Assembly (NCBI GenBank): GCA_008360975.2 | Contig: CM039182.1 | Span: 32,785,566-32,849,565, forward strand | From: Lichenostomus cassidix | Taxonomy: Eukaryota > Chordata > Aves > Passeriformes > Meliphagidae | Reading direction: 5' to 3' | DNA length: 64,000 nucleotides | Shown: one piece after another, positions 22,464-35,414 of the stretch | Numbering within the stretch: position 1 is the stretch's first letter | How the letters are laid out: each line of letters starts with the position of its first letter | Translations under genes and position numbers: made by a program | The notes under the pieces: generated by a model | The model's database searches: none | What the model was told of the DNA's origin: nothing | The model's input: the letters and a program-made list of their open reading frames with translations, nothing else

Positions 22464-24094
22464 GAAATGGTAGAAAGGATAGCACAAATTGCGCATTGAG
22501 GGCAGCCATTTTCTCCATTGCCGTAACATAACTGTTCTTTGCCTGTTCCCCAGAGCTTTTCTAGTACATAATTTCCAGATTATCACTTCCATCTTGTGCA
22601 TATGGAGATGCTACTCTACTAGAGCTCATCCTCAGGAGAAAATGTTATGCATTTTGAATTGTTCTCCTTGTCTTTTCCCTGAAGACATATTTTATGCTAA
22701 CAGGGAATGCAATCTTCAGCACAAACTCAGGAACAACATGGTGAACTATAATAATTATTGGACCTGTTAGGTCTATTATGGAAATAAATCTTCTGTGAAC
22801 CAACATTTTCCCTCTTATGTTTCACAGAGAGACAGTAACCCTTCTGCTGTCAATGAATTAATTTGCTAAAAGAAGCTGGAGATCATAGATAAATCTTGAG
22901 ATTATTTCTCATTTACATATTAGCTTAGCATTTATGTGCAGTTCCATTTGTGTGATACTCCTGGGGCCAATCCAGGGAACAATATGAATCATCTAATATG
23001 GTAAAATTAGGCTACAATAGAAGGGGAGAAAACCTACCTTTCTTTTTTAAATTTTGAATTATTTAGAATAGTCTTTATGATTCATTATCTAGCACTGTAT
23101 GCATAGTACTCCAGAGTCATTTTTGCATGTGTCTGATAGTGGAACATACTTGAAGAAAGCTTTCTGTGCTGTGACTCCTTCAGAGTGTGCATTATCTCAA
23201 GGACTACTGGTTGTGGCTAGTGTGATATCCTGGCTCAGACATGGATTGTTTTTTTCTTATTTATGGTGAAGAAACAAGGTCAGAAGCATAAATGAAAGCA
23301 GGACCAGTGTACTTCCTATTTCCTGTGGAGTCCCCAGAGCTCTGATTTGAAATCATTACTGCTGTTAATTAATGATTTGCCAGCTGTCTGCACTAATTTT
23401 ATAGCATTTATGTATGCAGAGCCATTGTGCCTCACATTCCTGCTTGAGAATCAAGAAGCAAGACACTAGAATCACACTTATATGTTCATTTGTTATTTTG
23501 AGTATGGTCTGCCTGCACAGACCAAGAAGAGGTTTAGCAGCAGCAAAGATCAACTTTTGGACATTTTAATTTCAAATTTTTTGCTTGATTTGGGGCACTA
23601 ATACTTTAGGAAAAAGGTGAAGGGCCTGTTTATTCCTAGTTTAAAGGCACACATCAAATTTAAAATTTAAGTGAAAATGTTGGGCACTATAGATTTTTAC
23701 AGAAAACATGATTTATATGTGTTATTGGCTGCTCCACTGCCCTGAATGCCTACACTTGGCTACATTGCATGCATGGCTTTGCTTGCCTCCTTCCATCACC
23801 CTTTCATAAAACTCTTGTTTTTCCTGAAGGTTTGGGAAATCAGATGGTTGCAGTAACACAGTTCCCAGTGACCAACTCCTTTTCTCTGTAGCAGTCCTGC
23901 AGTTACAGTTGGTTCAATGTTTAGTTCAGTATTTGTTTCCCATTCTCTCCTTTGAGGGCTTCTGTCAATGTGGGCTGTTAAGCAGCTGTCTGACAGAAAC
24001 GGCAGTATTTTAGTGGTGCCTGTCTGTGCACACCCTGTACAGTTTTTAGAGTGGGACCCCACTACTCAGGAACTGATTCATCTGAACAGTTGAG
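22464..24094. other. AT-rich intergenic DNA, no gene recognised
   Basis: Non-coding. A segment around 23340-23430 (TTAATTAATGATTTGCC and neighbours) has the AT-rich, homeodomain-motif texture of conserved non-coding elements, but conservation cannot be judged from one sequence. Line 23161-23220 counts A10 C12 G16 T22. Confidence 0.5.
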
Positions 24095-24684
24095 TGTCCA
24101 GCTTCCAGATGGGATAGAGTTAATTTACTTCCCAGTAGCTGGTGCAGTGCTGTGTTTTGGATTTAGAATGAGAATAATGTTGATAACACACTGATGTTTT
24201 AGTTGTTGCTAAGCAGTGGTCAAGGACTCTTCAGCATCTCACATTGCCCCACTAGGGAGCAGGCTGGGGACACAAGAAGTTGAGAGGGGGCACAGCAGGG
24301 ACATCTGACCCAAACTGGACAAAGAATATCCCATACCATATGACAACATGCTCAGTATACAAACTGGGGGCACAGCTGGGCAAGGGCCACTGCTCAGGAA
24401 CTGTTTGGGTGTCAGTCAGGGAGTGGTGAGCAATAGGACTGCACATAGTTATTTTGTATATAACTACAACAACAACAGCATTAACAACACCTATTATTAT
24501 TATATTATTAGTATTTCCCCCCTTCCTTTTCTGTCTTATTAAACTGTCTTTTCCCAACCCACAAATTTTAATCTTTCTTTCTGAATCTCTCCCCCATCCT
24601 GCTGCAGGGAGAGGGAAAACGAGTGAGCAACTAAACACCACCTGCTATGTGGTGTTCAGTTGCCAGCCAGGTTAAACCACAACA
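24095..24684 (+). repeat. 5' LTR of the K-type element
   Basis: Starts TGTCCAGC and ends CCACAACA. It aligns through its length with the LTR at 26217-26773, for example TGCAGTGCTGTGTTTTGGAT at 24144-24163 and GACATCTGACCCAAACTGGA at 24300-24319. The 3' part holds TATTAAACTGTCTTTT at 24537-24552, the likely polyadenylation region, and an (ATT)n stretch near 24490-24510. Confidence 0.9.
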
Positions 24685-24694
24685 GCCATTTTTC

Positions 24695-24712
24695 TGACAC
24701 CCAACATGGTGC
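24695..24712 (+). other. Decayed retroviral primer-binding site (tRNA-Lys type)
   Basis: TGACACCCAACATGG at 24695-24709 matches the tRNA-Lys1,2 primer-binding consensus TGGCGCCCAACGTGG except at three positions, each a G-to-A change. Two of the three fall at CpG sites, as expected of methyl-CpG decay on the other strand. It sits ten bases after the LTR end. Confidence 0.75.
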
Positions 24713-26216
24713 CAAGAGGGTGAAGATAAAGACAGGTCTGACCAGAATGTTTGAAAACAAATTTTTATAGACATTCAGTATATTAGTTTAATAGTCACTA
24801 GTCACAATGTTGATTTATTTGCTCACAGAGTTGTTGCACTTGTTCTCAGAGCTGCACTATGTAGCACCTGACTTGTTATATATGGCCCTTCTTGCGGTGT
24901 TTGTCAGCCCTGGGGGCTGGGTTAAGGTTATCATTTTGTTGTAGTTCGTAACACTGGCTTCTGATATGATAAAATTGCTGGTCATGAGACTAATCTGGTA
25001 TCTATCCTCAGACTCCCCTCACCTCCATACTCTGGGAGCTGTCTCTCAGAAACTAGTAACAATTTGTGACTTCTCCTTAGAGAACCAAGCTATGGGTGAG
25101 ACAAAGTGGAAGAAGGTGTTCCCCACTCTTTCACCCTTCCTTCCTCCCTTGCTTCCCCCCTTTTTACTTATTTTCCAGGCTAGTTACAATAGCTCTTGAG
25201 AATTTTGAATATTATTGGGATATTCAAACTGGCATGTTTCTGTTGATATGTCTTATATTACTGAATGTGTCCCAGATCTTGTTTAAAGTTAACCATCTAT
25301 TTAAGAATACCACCCAGAGATCTACCTGAAGGATGGACAGTCGTGAGTGTCAGGGTGTATGGGACAGCATGGGCAAATACTTAGGACAGTGGGCACCTCC
25401 AATATTTTGGACTTCATCCCTGAACAAGAGCAGAACCCTGAAAACTATCAAAATATTTGGAAAAAACTGAGCTGTCATGCTGGTAATTCCTGAGAGACAC
25501 AAATCGCTGCAATGTGCTGAGGCCTGGCCCACACCCTCTGAGCCCTGATCAGTACCATTCTGTACACTCAAGGGCAAGAAAAGGTCTCTTAATCTGACAA
25601 CAAAGGGACAGATACTCAGCTACTCCAATTCCCACAACAGGCACCATGGCTGAACCAGAGAACCAACCCATGTTGGTTCAGTCACTCCTACACACAAGAA
25701 GAAATGTAGGAAATGAAAGTCAACTTGTCTAATAAAGGAAGAAACTCTTCCCTTACTTAGGGGAAGAAGTGGATGAGGCAGACTACTCCAAAACAAGGCT
25801 ATCATGAGGACAGAAGGAAGAAGAGACAGAACTCATAAACAAGTCAGTAACCACCAAATCTCTATCCCTGTGTTTGCTGCGAGATATGTGAAGAGATTTC
25901 AGCCATCTTCCAGGTGAGCCCATTGTCACCTGTGTGTTCCAATGCTGGATAACAGGGCTGGTAGCCTGGAATTAGAGGGTAGGAAAGCTGAAAAGCAGGG
26001 ATCTGTTTCTAGGGAAATGGTAATTGACAAAGTGATTGGAAAAGGGGCATGATGCCTTAGCCTCTGGAGCTGCCTCCATTTCAGGGGAGAAGGAAAGGAG
26101 TCCCATTCCAGGATGATGTTATGTCATCCAGGCAAGTGGATCAACACAGAGAGAGGTATCCTGTACCTGAAGAAATTAGCTGTGCTGGAGGTGAGTTATG
26201 AGAACCCCACAAAAAG

Positions 26217-26773
26217 TGTCCTGCTTTCAGCTGGGATACAGTTAATTTCTTTCCCAGTAGCTAGTGCAGTGCTGTGTTTTGGATTTAAGAGGAGAATAAT
26301 GTTTTAGTTGTTGCTGATGTTTTAGTTGTTGCTAAGCAGTGGTCAAAGACTCTTTACCTTCTCACATTTCTCCGTGAGTAAGTGGGCTGGGGACACAAGA
26401 AGTTAGGAGGAGACACAGCCATGACATCTGACCCAAACTGGACAAAAAGATATTCCATACCATATGCCATATATACCCCAATATATAACCTGGGGAGATA
26501 CCTGGCCAGACGACACTGCTCAGGACTTGTCTGAGCAGTGAGTGGTGAGCAATAACCTTGTGAATCATCTGTGTTGCACATTCTGATGATTTTAGAGTTC
26601 TTCTTACTGTTATTATCATTATTACTATTTTTCATTCATTTTCTGTCCTATTAAACTGTCTATATCTCAATCCACAAATTTTTGTCCAATTCTCTCTGCC
26701 ATCCCACTGAGGAGGGGAGAAGTGAGTGAATGGCTGTCTGGTGTTTAGCTGCCTGTCAGGTTAAAACACAACA
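26217..26773 (+). repeat. 3' LTR of the K-type element
   Basis: Starts TGTCCTGC and ends ACACAACA, and is homologous to the LTR at 24095-24684. It differs by an internal 19-bp duplication (GATGTTTTAGTTGTTGCT at 26298-26334 region) and by many substitutions and small deletions, so the pair has diverged a long time. Confidence 0.88.
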
Positions 26774-29144
26774 CTGGCTTAGTGTTTAAGGTATTGCTGA
26801 CCTCCTGCTGTTTTGAGTTCCTCTATGAAGTTTATATTTTTCATACCTACCCCTTGAAGATATTGTTCAGCTTGTGTATTATTCCTTGTAGACAAAATAT
26901 TCCTTCGTAAAGTGAAAAAAAAAAGAAAAAGCTCAGGAGTTTATCTAAAGCACATACAGAAAAATAAAACAATGTTATAGTAGTTCCAGTTTTCGGTAAT
27001 CTGAGTAGTGATGCATTGTGAACTTGAATTACCAGGGTTTCATTGTATTTCATTGTATTTAAAGCACAGCTGCATGCCTTTCACCTCAATAAATGGCAAA
27101 ATTTCCGTGGAAGTCAAGCAATGATGCAAAGATTCAGAGTATTTGAAATAGATAGTGTTACACAAATGTTGAACATCCACAATAGCAAAGAATATAGGAC
27201 AACTGATTGGTTTATAGGAATATGTATAGCACAGGAGTGATCTAAAGATTTACAGATCCTCTCTGAGGCCAGACTGTGCTTATTTCTACATCACTTTTAC
27301 ACTCCCTTGATTCAGAAGTCTGCAGTTTTTGCTGTCTTTATCAGATTTGGTTACTCATGGGCAAATGTTTTTCAAATAAGCACCTTCAAATACTAGATAT
27401 TCAATTATTAAGAACATAAAACAAGGTAAAAACAAAGATTATTAGATACCAGTAGGCGCAAAGTATGCCAAAGGATTTCTCTCCTCCTCCTCCCTCTCTC
27501 CCATCCCAAACAATCCTTTTCAATATTGAACAGGTCTGAGAACAATCCAATCCTGTAGGTCAAGATAGGGTCAGATTTCCTGACCTGCTTGCCCCCACCT
27601 CTTGATAATCTAGAAATGAAAATCAATTCTTGTCTTCGAGCTTGTGAGGAGCTCATAATTGCTTTAGACTAAAGCACCGAGTGCCTGCTTTTTCTGCCAC
27701 CTTTCAATTCTTGGAGATGGGGATGTCATTTTTCAAGTCGAGTGCACTGTCAGAATTAGATTGCGTGGTAACCAAGTAGAAAGATTCTGCTCAGAATGAG
27801 ATTTCTTCTCACTGCTGTGCCTTTTATTTGTGTCCAAATTCTTCTTTTTGCTCTTATGTACAAAGATATCATAATAAGTTTTGAGTGCATTATCTATGGA
27901 ATATAATTATTTTTATTAAGGACAAAACTGGAGCTCTTTTGTAGCCACTGAAATTAATTGATAAATAAAAAAATAAGGCTAAATTTTCGTCTTGATCTTT
28001 TGCTTACTGCACTTTCTGCCACAAATCATACGAATCAAATGTGGGTATAATTACATCTTATTTTTTTAAGTATAGATTTTTAGCTGATTAAACTGAACAT
28101 AGTATGTGTTCAATTTTGCCCGAGCATTTCTAGGCCATTTTGGATTGCTGTGAATTGCTGTCCTGAAAATAAGTTAGTAGGAGGAAGTGCTGTGCCAGCT
28201 ATCTGGTCGGGCTTACCCAGCACAGTGGGCTCTGACAGGCAGGTTGCTGCCCCTGGAATCAGGAGAAAGGAGCTGGAACTCTGGTCCCACTAAATTCTCA
28301 GTTGGGGAGGAAGGAACTTGCTTAGCACCAGACTCACTTCTGATGAAATTTCCTGTGTGAGCCTGAAATCTCAAATCTTTAACACCTTATCTGCATTGAT
28401 TTCCAAAACAGATAATAAAATAAGAGGAATCCAATTTTTTTTTTTAATGTGAAGGATCATGAGGACCATGAAGGGAAAGTTAAGTGTAAGAGTAATGTAT
28501 CACTTGCTTTTCAGCAGTCTTTTCCTCTTCACAGCTAATGAGTGCATGTACATCTATTTTCATCTATTCTGATTTAAAATATCCCATTTATAATATTGGT
28601 GAGGGCTTCACTTTTACCGTTTATGTCCCTTATGCTTGATGTTATGGCTATTATCTAATGAAAGGCCTCCCTTACCTTTGGAAAAGAAGATCAGAAGTTC
28701 TGCTGCTGAACAACTCTAGCATGTCTGATAGCACAGGTACCTTACACACTTGCATTAAAATTAGTGAGAATGCAGCTCTTTCCTCACTGCTCTTCTGCTG
28801 CTAAGATTTGTGATTTGCCCATAAGAGCCATTTAGATGCCAAAAGAAACCATAACTAAGACAATTATTTATTGCTAGAATGATTTTTTTAATGCATAGAT
28901 ATTGAATGAACATTTTTTTATATCTGCTTTTACCTCACTTGGCAGCTGAGAGTTTCAGTTAGGAGAGGTGCCAAGAATTACCATAAAATAAAACCTAAAT
29001 AATTAATGCTGACGGTGAATGATGGTACAATATCAAGAGGGAAGAGTAGTCTAAAAGTTAAGGGGGAAAAAAACGGAGGAGAAGGAGGAAAGACAATCCT
29101 TGCTGGGATGACCAAAGTAATGCTAAGATTAGACTAATAGAATT

Positions 29145-29238
29145 TGGTTTTTTGGGGGGGTTGTTGTTGTTGTTGTTTTTGTGGGAATTTTTGGTTGTTT
29201 TGGTTTGTTGGGGTTTGTTTGCTTGTTTGTTTTTGAGA
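29145..29238 (+). repeat. G/T-rich low-complexity tract
   Basis: GGTTTTTTGGGGGGG followed by (GTT)n and (GTTT)n runs. Same texture as 18812-18914 and 58861-58937. Confidence 0.85.
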
Positions 29239-30375
29239 TCCATGCTGGCTCTTGACTCTCATTTGCAGAGACTCTGTCACAGCAGGTAGACTTACAGAGT
29301 CAGTGAGAGCTTGGTGCTATCAATCTCTCTTTCCTGACAAGGAAGAACATCAAAACAGAAGGCCATCTTTCACTTAAAAAAACCCATTTCTCTGCTAATA
29401 CCATCTGGCCCAAGGAAGCTGCATCAAGCAATGTCAGTGGAATCTCTCTGTCATCTTTCTCCTGACTTCATGAATTCAATCCTTCCTTCTCTCTGGCCAC
29501 TCTCCAGATGGCACAGCTACAGTGCTCGTGAAAGGAGGTTTGAAACCAAAGGCCCATCTTTACCCTTCTTGATGTCGTGAGAACTGCACACATTGATTTT
29601 GAATGTTGCATTTTGAACTGCACTTACTGATACTACAAATTAACGTTGCTCTTGAATGGAGAGTGAAATAACACGTACTTAATTCAGGTAGAACTCAAGC
29701 ACGTGAGTTTTGTATTCCTGTACTTCCCTGTACTAACATAACTGAAAAGCAAGAGAATTTTTAATTTCAATGTGATCAGAAACACCAATATCCTCTGTTT
29801 ACATTCCTATGCTAGTTACCCTGTCTCCATAAGGCAAGTTCTGGTTTCTTGAGCAGATTAGCAACATTCTGAAATTTTAACATATTTATGTTATGTAAGA
29901 ACTTGTTAAAATGTAACTTTAATGCTGAACTTCCTGAGATTATTAACTAAACTTGTGTTCTTAGAGAAAACAGTTTTCAGCTAATAACTTCTTTTTCCTC
30001 ACATCTTGCTTTCTCTGTGCAGAAAAGTGTGAAGTTTTCAGGAGAAAAATTTTCATTGAAAAATGAAAGTGCAAACCAATGATCCCTTCTGGTTCTCAAA
30101 TAAAAAGGGGGGGGGAAGACTTTCTGACCAAATGTAATTCAAGAGCTGGAATGAATTTTTCTCCATTTCTTTGTTTTGCTTTTGATAATTACACCATATG
30201 CCTACACTATATTCTACATTGAATTACTGAGATGCACTTTCAACCTCAGGCCCCAAGCCCCACTGCTGTTTCTGACTGGGAATAATAAACACACTTCCTC
30301 CTTTAATGTGCCCCTTGAGAAGTGACTAAGTACAAATATTTATCACTGCCTTCCTTGCCTGTATGCATCATCCCA

Positions 30376-30401
30376 GATGTTGATGTTGATGTTGATGTTG
30401 A
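30376..30401 (+). repeat. (GATGTT)n hexanucleotide
   Basis: About 4.3 perfect copies of GATGTT. Confidence 0.95.
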
Positions 30402-32569
30402 ACCCCAGTTTTTTCCTGTTATTTCTTGCTCCTCAGGGCTGTGCAAAGTTGATTGAGGTGAGGCTGGGACCTGGGACCTGTCCTGCTGCTAGGAATGGGA
30501 TGGTTCCAGGTCCAGAGTGGCCTCAAGACCACTGCTAAGCCTGTAAATGACTGGACATGTACCATGATGAAAAACAACATGTTGACTTCAAAGTTTATAG
30601 GTCAGAGAGAAAGAAAGTTTTCTCCACCAACTTCTTGGAAACGGAGTCTGTGAGACCTGGTAACACATGCACCTTGGTCACCCCATTTTTACAGACCTTT
30701 TCAGAACTTCTACAATTGCAGCAGATTCTAATTTGGATTCCCACTTTAAATCTTGCTTTTCTATATCAGTTTTTCAAAAGCTGGTGATTTTAGTGTCCCT
30801 GGTGTCCAACCCGAACTGCATGAGGAAATCCAAGCAGCACTCTGGCAGCCAGACAAGGCAAACAAAGTTTGTTTTTTGTTTGGTTCATTGGCTGGAGATT
30901 TTTTCATGGCATTTAATTTCGACTTACAAAGTCACTCTACAGACAAGATCTTCAGATCTTTAGCACACTCAAGGCTCTATTAACTCATATGGCTGCTGGA
31001 TGTTGATCTAGATCCAAATCACCTTAAAAATTAAGCTACCTATCTGTAGACCTTCACTCAATAGGAGTAATATTTACTTTTTTCCTTACTTAATGCACAC
31101 AGCATTATATATTATATGGGTAGCATGAGTGGTAGATAAATCTAGTTTCTGGTTTTGACATTCAATGGTATTGCTAATAAAAGAAATATGTTTCAAACAA
31201 CTTTTGTATAAATCATGGTTATTTTTGTAGAAGATTAAACAATAGTTTGGTCCCTCAGGATATTCATGAACAGATGAAACATTAGGCATAGGGTCTTGAA
31301 TGTTTTATAAATCTGCAGTACATTCCTGCAATGGAGAAATAAACCCCATGATTTATAATCCAGCAGCCCATGGAAGGACAGTTAGTTTTTCAGAGAAAGG
31401 GCTGTGCATTAGGCAGGGCTGGTACATTTTGTTTATCAAAATCTGGGATATTCTCGGATGAGTTGCATTTGTGCAGTGAGTTGCACCTCATTGTGCATGG
31501 AGGGTAATTTTATAGAAAACACATTATTTGCTGGCGTGCAACAGCTGTGTCTCTGGACTTGCAGGTTTTGGGTTGTCAGACAAGCAGTGAATGCAGTGAA
31601 CATCCAAAGACATCCATTACTCATAAACTTTTAATGCAGGACTTTTAATGCAAATATAATATAAGATATCCTTTATAATCCAGACTATTTGGCAACCCTA
31701 CAATGAGGCCAAGTAACAGCATGCCTTGAACATGTAGTGGAGAATTTCTGCATTGGCCAGAAGGCCAAAAGATCGACGTTGGGCTCAAAGGCAGCATAAC
31801 CCCCATACCCACACCCCACCCCTGTCAAGGTGGATGAGGTTTGAGGGAAGGTAGAATCTCACTGCACATTATGACAAAAGCTTTTCATCCTGCCCACTGA
31901 CCAGTCGTGTATTTAAGGGTAGGTGAGAGTATTTGGTGTTGGTCTCTTACTAATCTGGATGATGTGGACAGTTTAGCACCTCCCCTTGCTTTGGCTCCAG
32001 ATTGCTCTGAAGTGCTCATGCTCAAACTCATAGGGTAGGATATTAGGTCTCAGGTCCCACAGTCAGCTCTGCATAGGTATAACTTCAGCTGTAGAAATCC
32101 TTTCACCTCATCTTTTCAAAATATGCACAATAACCAATCCCTTCCACTTGCAGCGGCAGAGAAATGACAAGAAAACCTGCAAGAGAACTTCTTTTATATC
32201 ATTATATATATGCTGCTATTCACTGCATGCTGCATTCCGTGTCACACACTTTCTTCATATACTAGAAGGGAATTTGGTCTGCTAGGGAAATGCGGGTATT
32301 TGGGTTAGACTGGAGAGAGGTGGCCAGAAAGCACGATTCTTGTTCAGTGGAAATGCTGGGCTTTAGGTAGTGTGGTTTTCAGTCCAAACTGAAAGACGCT
32401 TCTACCGGGGACAGAGAAGTTCCCTGGCTGTGAGGCCCATGGTTCTTCCCTGCCTGCAGGAACAGCGTCAGGCCAGCTCTCCCCTCCCCTGGAGGCACTG
32501 CGAGCTCACTTGTGCTCATTTCAGACAACAGAGTTTTTACCAGTCATGTGCGGTGTGGTTTCGGGAAAA

Positions 32570-32870
32570 TTGCAGCTAGTCGGGTGGGTACCTGGGATCT
32601 GCTTCCTGTAAAGCCAGGTATGAGACCTGTCCCAAGGATCCCAGGTATTCCTGTCCCAGGCATCCCCGTATCCCTCCAGGAGTGCGGCGTGGCGGAGGAT
32701 GGGCAGCAGGGAGCGCTCCGCGACCGCGCAGCAGCTGGCGCAGCGCCGGTGGCTGCTCCCGATTCGCTGCTGAGTTCCTCATCCTCCCGGTGCCTGTGGT
32801 TGGGAATAAATGCGAGTACCCGTACTCCTGAGAGCCTATACGTGTGAGTGTCCACCCCACAGGTGCAGCC
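32570..32870. promoter_or_regulatory. Small CpG-rich patch
   Basis: About 300 bp with raised GC and CpG (densest at 32690-32770) in an otherwise CpG-poor interval. It also has an imperfect tandem of CCCAGG(T/C)ATTCC-like words at 32640-32670. No exon is evident. It could be a minor promoter, an enhancer, or a young GC-rich insertion. Confidence 0.4.
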
Positions 32871-32974
32871 ACATGCCCGCACATCCCTCAGTATCCACAT
32901 CCCGCATCCGCAGACGCGTTATCCCCCCTCCTTCCCATCACAGAATTAGAAGTACAAAGCCCGACAATGCAAAA

Positions 32975-33139
32975 AGCATCAAAACCCCAAACAAAACTGA
33001 ACAAAGCCCCCAAAAAGGCAAATAAAACAACAAAACTAAACCAAACCAAACAAACAAAAGACCACCCCAAAAAAAACACAAACAGGAAAAAAAAACCCAA
33101 ACAGGAAAAAAAAACCCAAACAGGAAAAAAAAACCCAAA
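32975..33139 (+). repeat. A/C-rich tract with 19-bp tandem repeat
   Basis: Low-complexity (CAAAA)-type sequence ending in three perfect copies of a 19-bp unit (CAGG, nine A, CCC, AAA) starting at 33083, 33102 and 33121. Confidence 0.95.
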
Positions 33140-35216
33140 CACACCAGAGAAATCCTTCCCTAAAGCAGGTAGGGAGGAGTGGAGGTCAAGCAGAATCTGT
33201 GCAAACATAAAAATTGCAGTACAAATTAAATAACATAGCTAAAAAGGAACCCCAGCTTGATACAGCAGGACGTTAAGACACAATTGAATTAATTTAAAAG
33301 CCTGAGGCCCAAGCCTTAGGAACACAAACTATGTGTTACAATTGCACAGACCCAGTTCATTTTAGCTAGAAATTGAAAACTACTTTTAAAAATACTGAGC
33401 AGTTGCAATTGCCCGGCTTTTGTGCTTTCCCTGACTTGCTGTGGTTTAACATGCTACTTCTAGGTTTTGGGAAATACAGATACACATAACTGTCATATGT
33501 GGTCACTTAGACTGCTTAAGTCAGCCATTTATGAACTAAGAGAATTTAGAATTAATTAGGCATCGAGGTCCAGCTGTCCATCTCTGCTCCACACCCAGTG
33601 GTACTGATTTGTGTGCTTCTGAGAATGAGAGTTAAATAACTTCATTGCTGTGCTGCTGGCTGATTGATAACAGAAGGCTGCAGCTAGTGCTTTTTGTTTC
33701 CACAATACAGTATTGTTCAGGAACATAATAATTTAGCGATACTGTGGGGTCAGAGCACTTACAGCTTATTGTCTCACTGGGCAATAATCTGAAGTTTTGC
33801 CTGGAATATTCATGGGCCTTTGTGTTTTTTAAAAGGCACAAATTAATTTGAAATCCAAATTTTTTCAGGGTATGGAGCAAAGCCTGATCTTAGCTATGGG
33901 CAGGCAACCAGTGCCAGGCAGACAAAGATGCTATTTCAGAATTGCTTTAATATAATCCAAAGATTTGGCCCCATAAAGAAGCCTTTTAAAGTTATGTATG
34001 TATTTGCTGTGTGAGTTGTGCAGGCATCACAAAGGTAGTCATTGCATTGGGAATGTGACAGCTAAAGTAGCTGTTTTCACATTTCAGCACTTAGCACTAT
34101 CAGCAGATGCTGGTGGAACAACCCAGAAACTCAAAGCACAGCCCAGAGCAGATAAAACACATTTTATGTTACCTTTAATCTGAGGGGAAAAAACCAGCTT
34201 CTCATCCTGATACAGAAAGAAACTTCCCTGTGATGTTGTGCGTTCATGTAAACAGGTTTTGAGGCTAGCAGACCAAGGAATTGGCATCTAGTCTGTGCCC
34301 ATGCACAATAGGAAGATGCTGCCTCCAGGTGTTCTGGTCTGGAGAGGAAAAAGGAGGGGTAGGAAGGAAAGGAGGAAAAGGACAACCACACTGAACATTT
34401 AGCTCTGCCATGGATCTCAAAGACTTGAGAAATCTGCCCAGCAACACTGCAAAAGAAACTGAAAACATGACAGTTGTTTGTTTTCACGTTGATAAATTCC
34501 TCAAGCAAAGGCTGGAAACTGCCAACTGCTGGATTCACCAGCCAAGCGCAGCAAGCGGAGTGTTAACCCCGTGCTCCCTGACACAGGATTATAGTGAGCA
34601 CTTTGCTTCTCATCAGTGAAAATACTGATCAGCCATGCTGCCATCATGTCACCAGCCTGGCCAGCAATGCTCAGACCTCCCCACCCACCCACTCAAGAGC
34701 CCATCCAGAAACTTTATAAATAAACCTTTGGAGATCCCACACCTCACTGTCTGGGTTTGGCACACTTCAGAAGCAGCACAGCAGGAGAATTTTTATGGGG
34801 CCTCCTCTTTGACTGTGCAGTCAAAAGCTCCCTGTTCTTATTTCTGAGTTCAGAGCATCTCCCTCACCTCTGGAGCAGCATGGCTGCTGCCAAGACCTTT
34901 GTACCTGAGAAGGAGCCCTGGGAACAATGGTCCCACTGCATGTGGGAAAACATCACCAGGATTATCTTCTTTGCTGATATTCCTTTCCAAAGGAGCCAGA
35001 GATGTGGTAGCAGCAGATCAGAGGCTCTTGTGCCCAAAGAGGGACACACCATGTTGGCTTCTGGAGGTTGGCATTGTTGCTGATCCTAGCAAGGATGGAG
35101 TCTAGAAGCATCTGAATGATCTTTGTGAAAAAAATACAACAAAGCCCCATCTGGCTGTCTGTGATGGGCACAGAAATCTTTCTCTGTTAAGCACTTCCTT
35201 TCAGGTGCAAAAGAAA
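33140..35216. other. Intergenic DNA, no gene recognised
   Basis: About 2 kb of AT-moderate sequence with only short random frames. Nothing nameable on either strand. Confidence 0.6.
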
Positions 35217-35397
35217 TTGTGGAGTAGCATCGGTGGAGGTGCTCAAGGCCAGCTTGGACAGGTCTTTGAGCAAGCTGCTATAGTGACAGATGTCCCTGCT
35301 TGCAGCAGGGGAGTTGGACTTTTAAAGGTCTCTTCCTCTTTTAAAGGTGACCTTTAAAGGTCTCTTCCAAACCAAACCATTCTCTGATTCTATGAAA
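35217..35397 (+). mobile_element. CR1 LINE 3' fragment, sense
   Basis: Matches the CR1 3' end in plus orientation: GGTGGAGGTGCTCAAGGCCA at 35232-35251, then GTCTCTTCCAAACCAAACCA near 35360-35379 and the terminal TTCTCTGATTCTATGA. The GTCTCTTCC/TTTAAAGGT segment is locally duplicated at about 35318-35368. Confidence 0.92.
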
Positions 35398-35414
35398 ACC
35401 ATTTCACATGGACC

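Larger units (their letters stand above)
24095..26773 (+). mobile_element. Collapsed K-type endogenous retrovirus (LTR-internal-LTR)
   Basis: Two LTRs of one avian family lie in the same orientation (24095-24684 and 26217-26773) around only about 1.5 kb of internal DNA. A decayed primer-binding site directly follows the first LTR, which identifies it as the 5' LTR. The interior has no readable gag, pol or env frame and many stops, so it is a defective, internally deleted or non-autonomous copy. I could not find a matching target duplication at the outer ends, so two separate insertions remain possible. K-type is inferred from the tRNA-Lys-like site. Confidence 0.8.
26774..32569. other. AT-rich intergenic DNA, no gene recognised
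   Basis: About 5.8 kb with no exon, RNA gene or large named repeat. The smaller repeats are listed separately. Some AT-rich blocks (27700-28180) look like candidate conserved non-coding sequence by texture only. Confidence 0.6.

Noticed and set aside
22272..22601. Lys/Glu-repeat frame across the (CTTTTT)n array
   Set aside because: Direct translation of a hexanucleotide microsatellite, not a protein gene.
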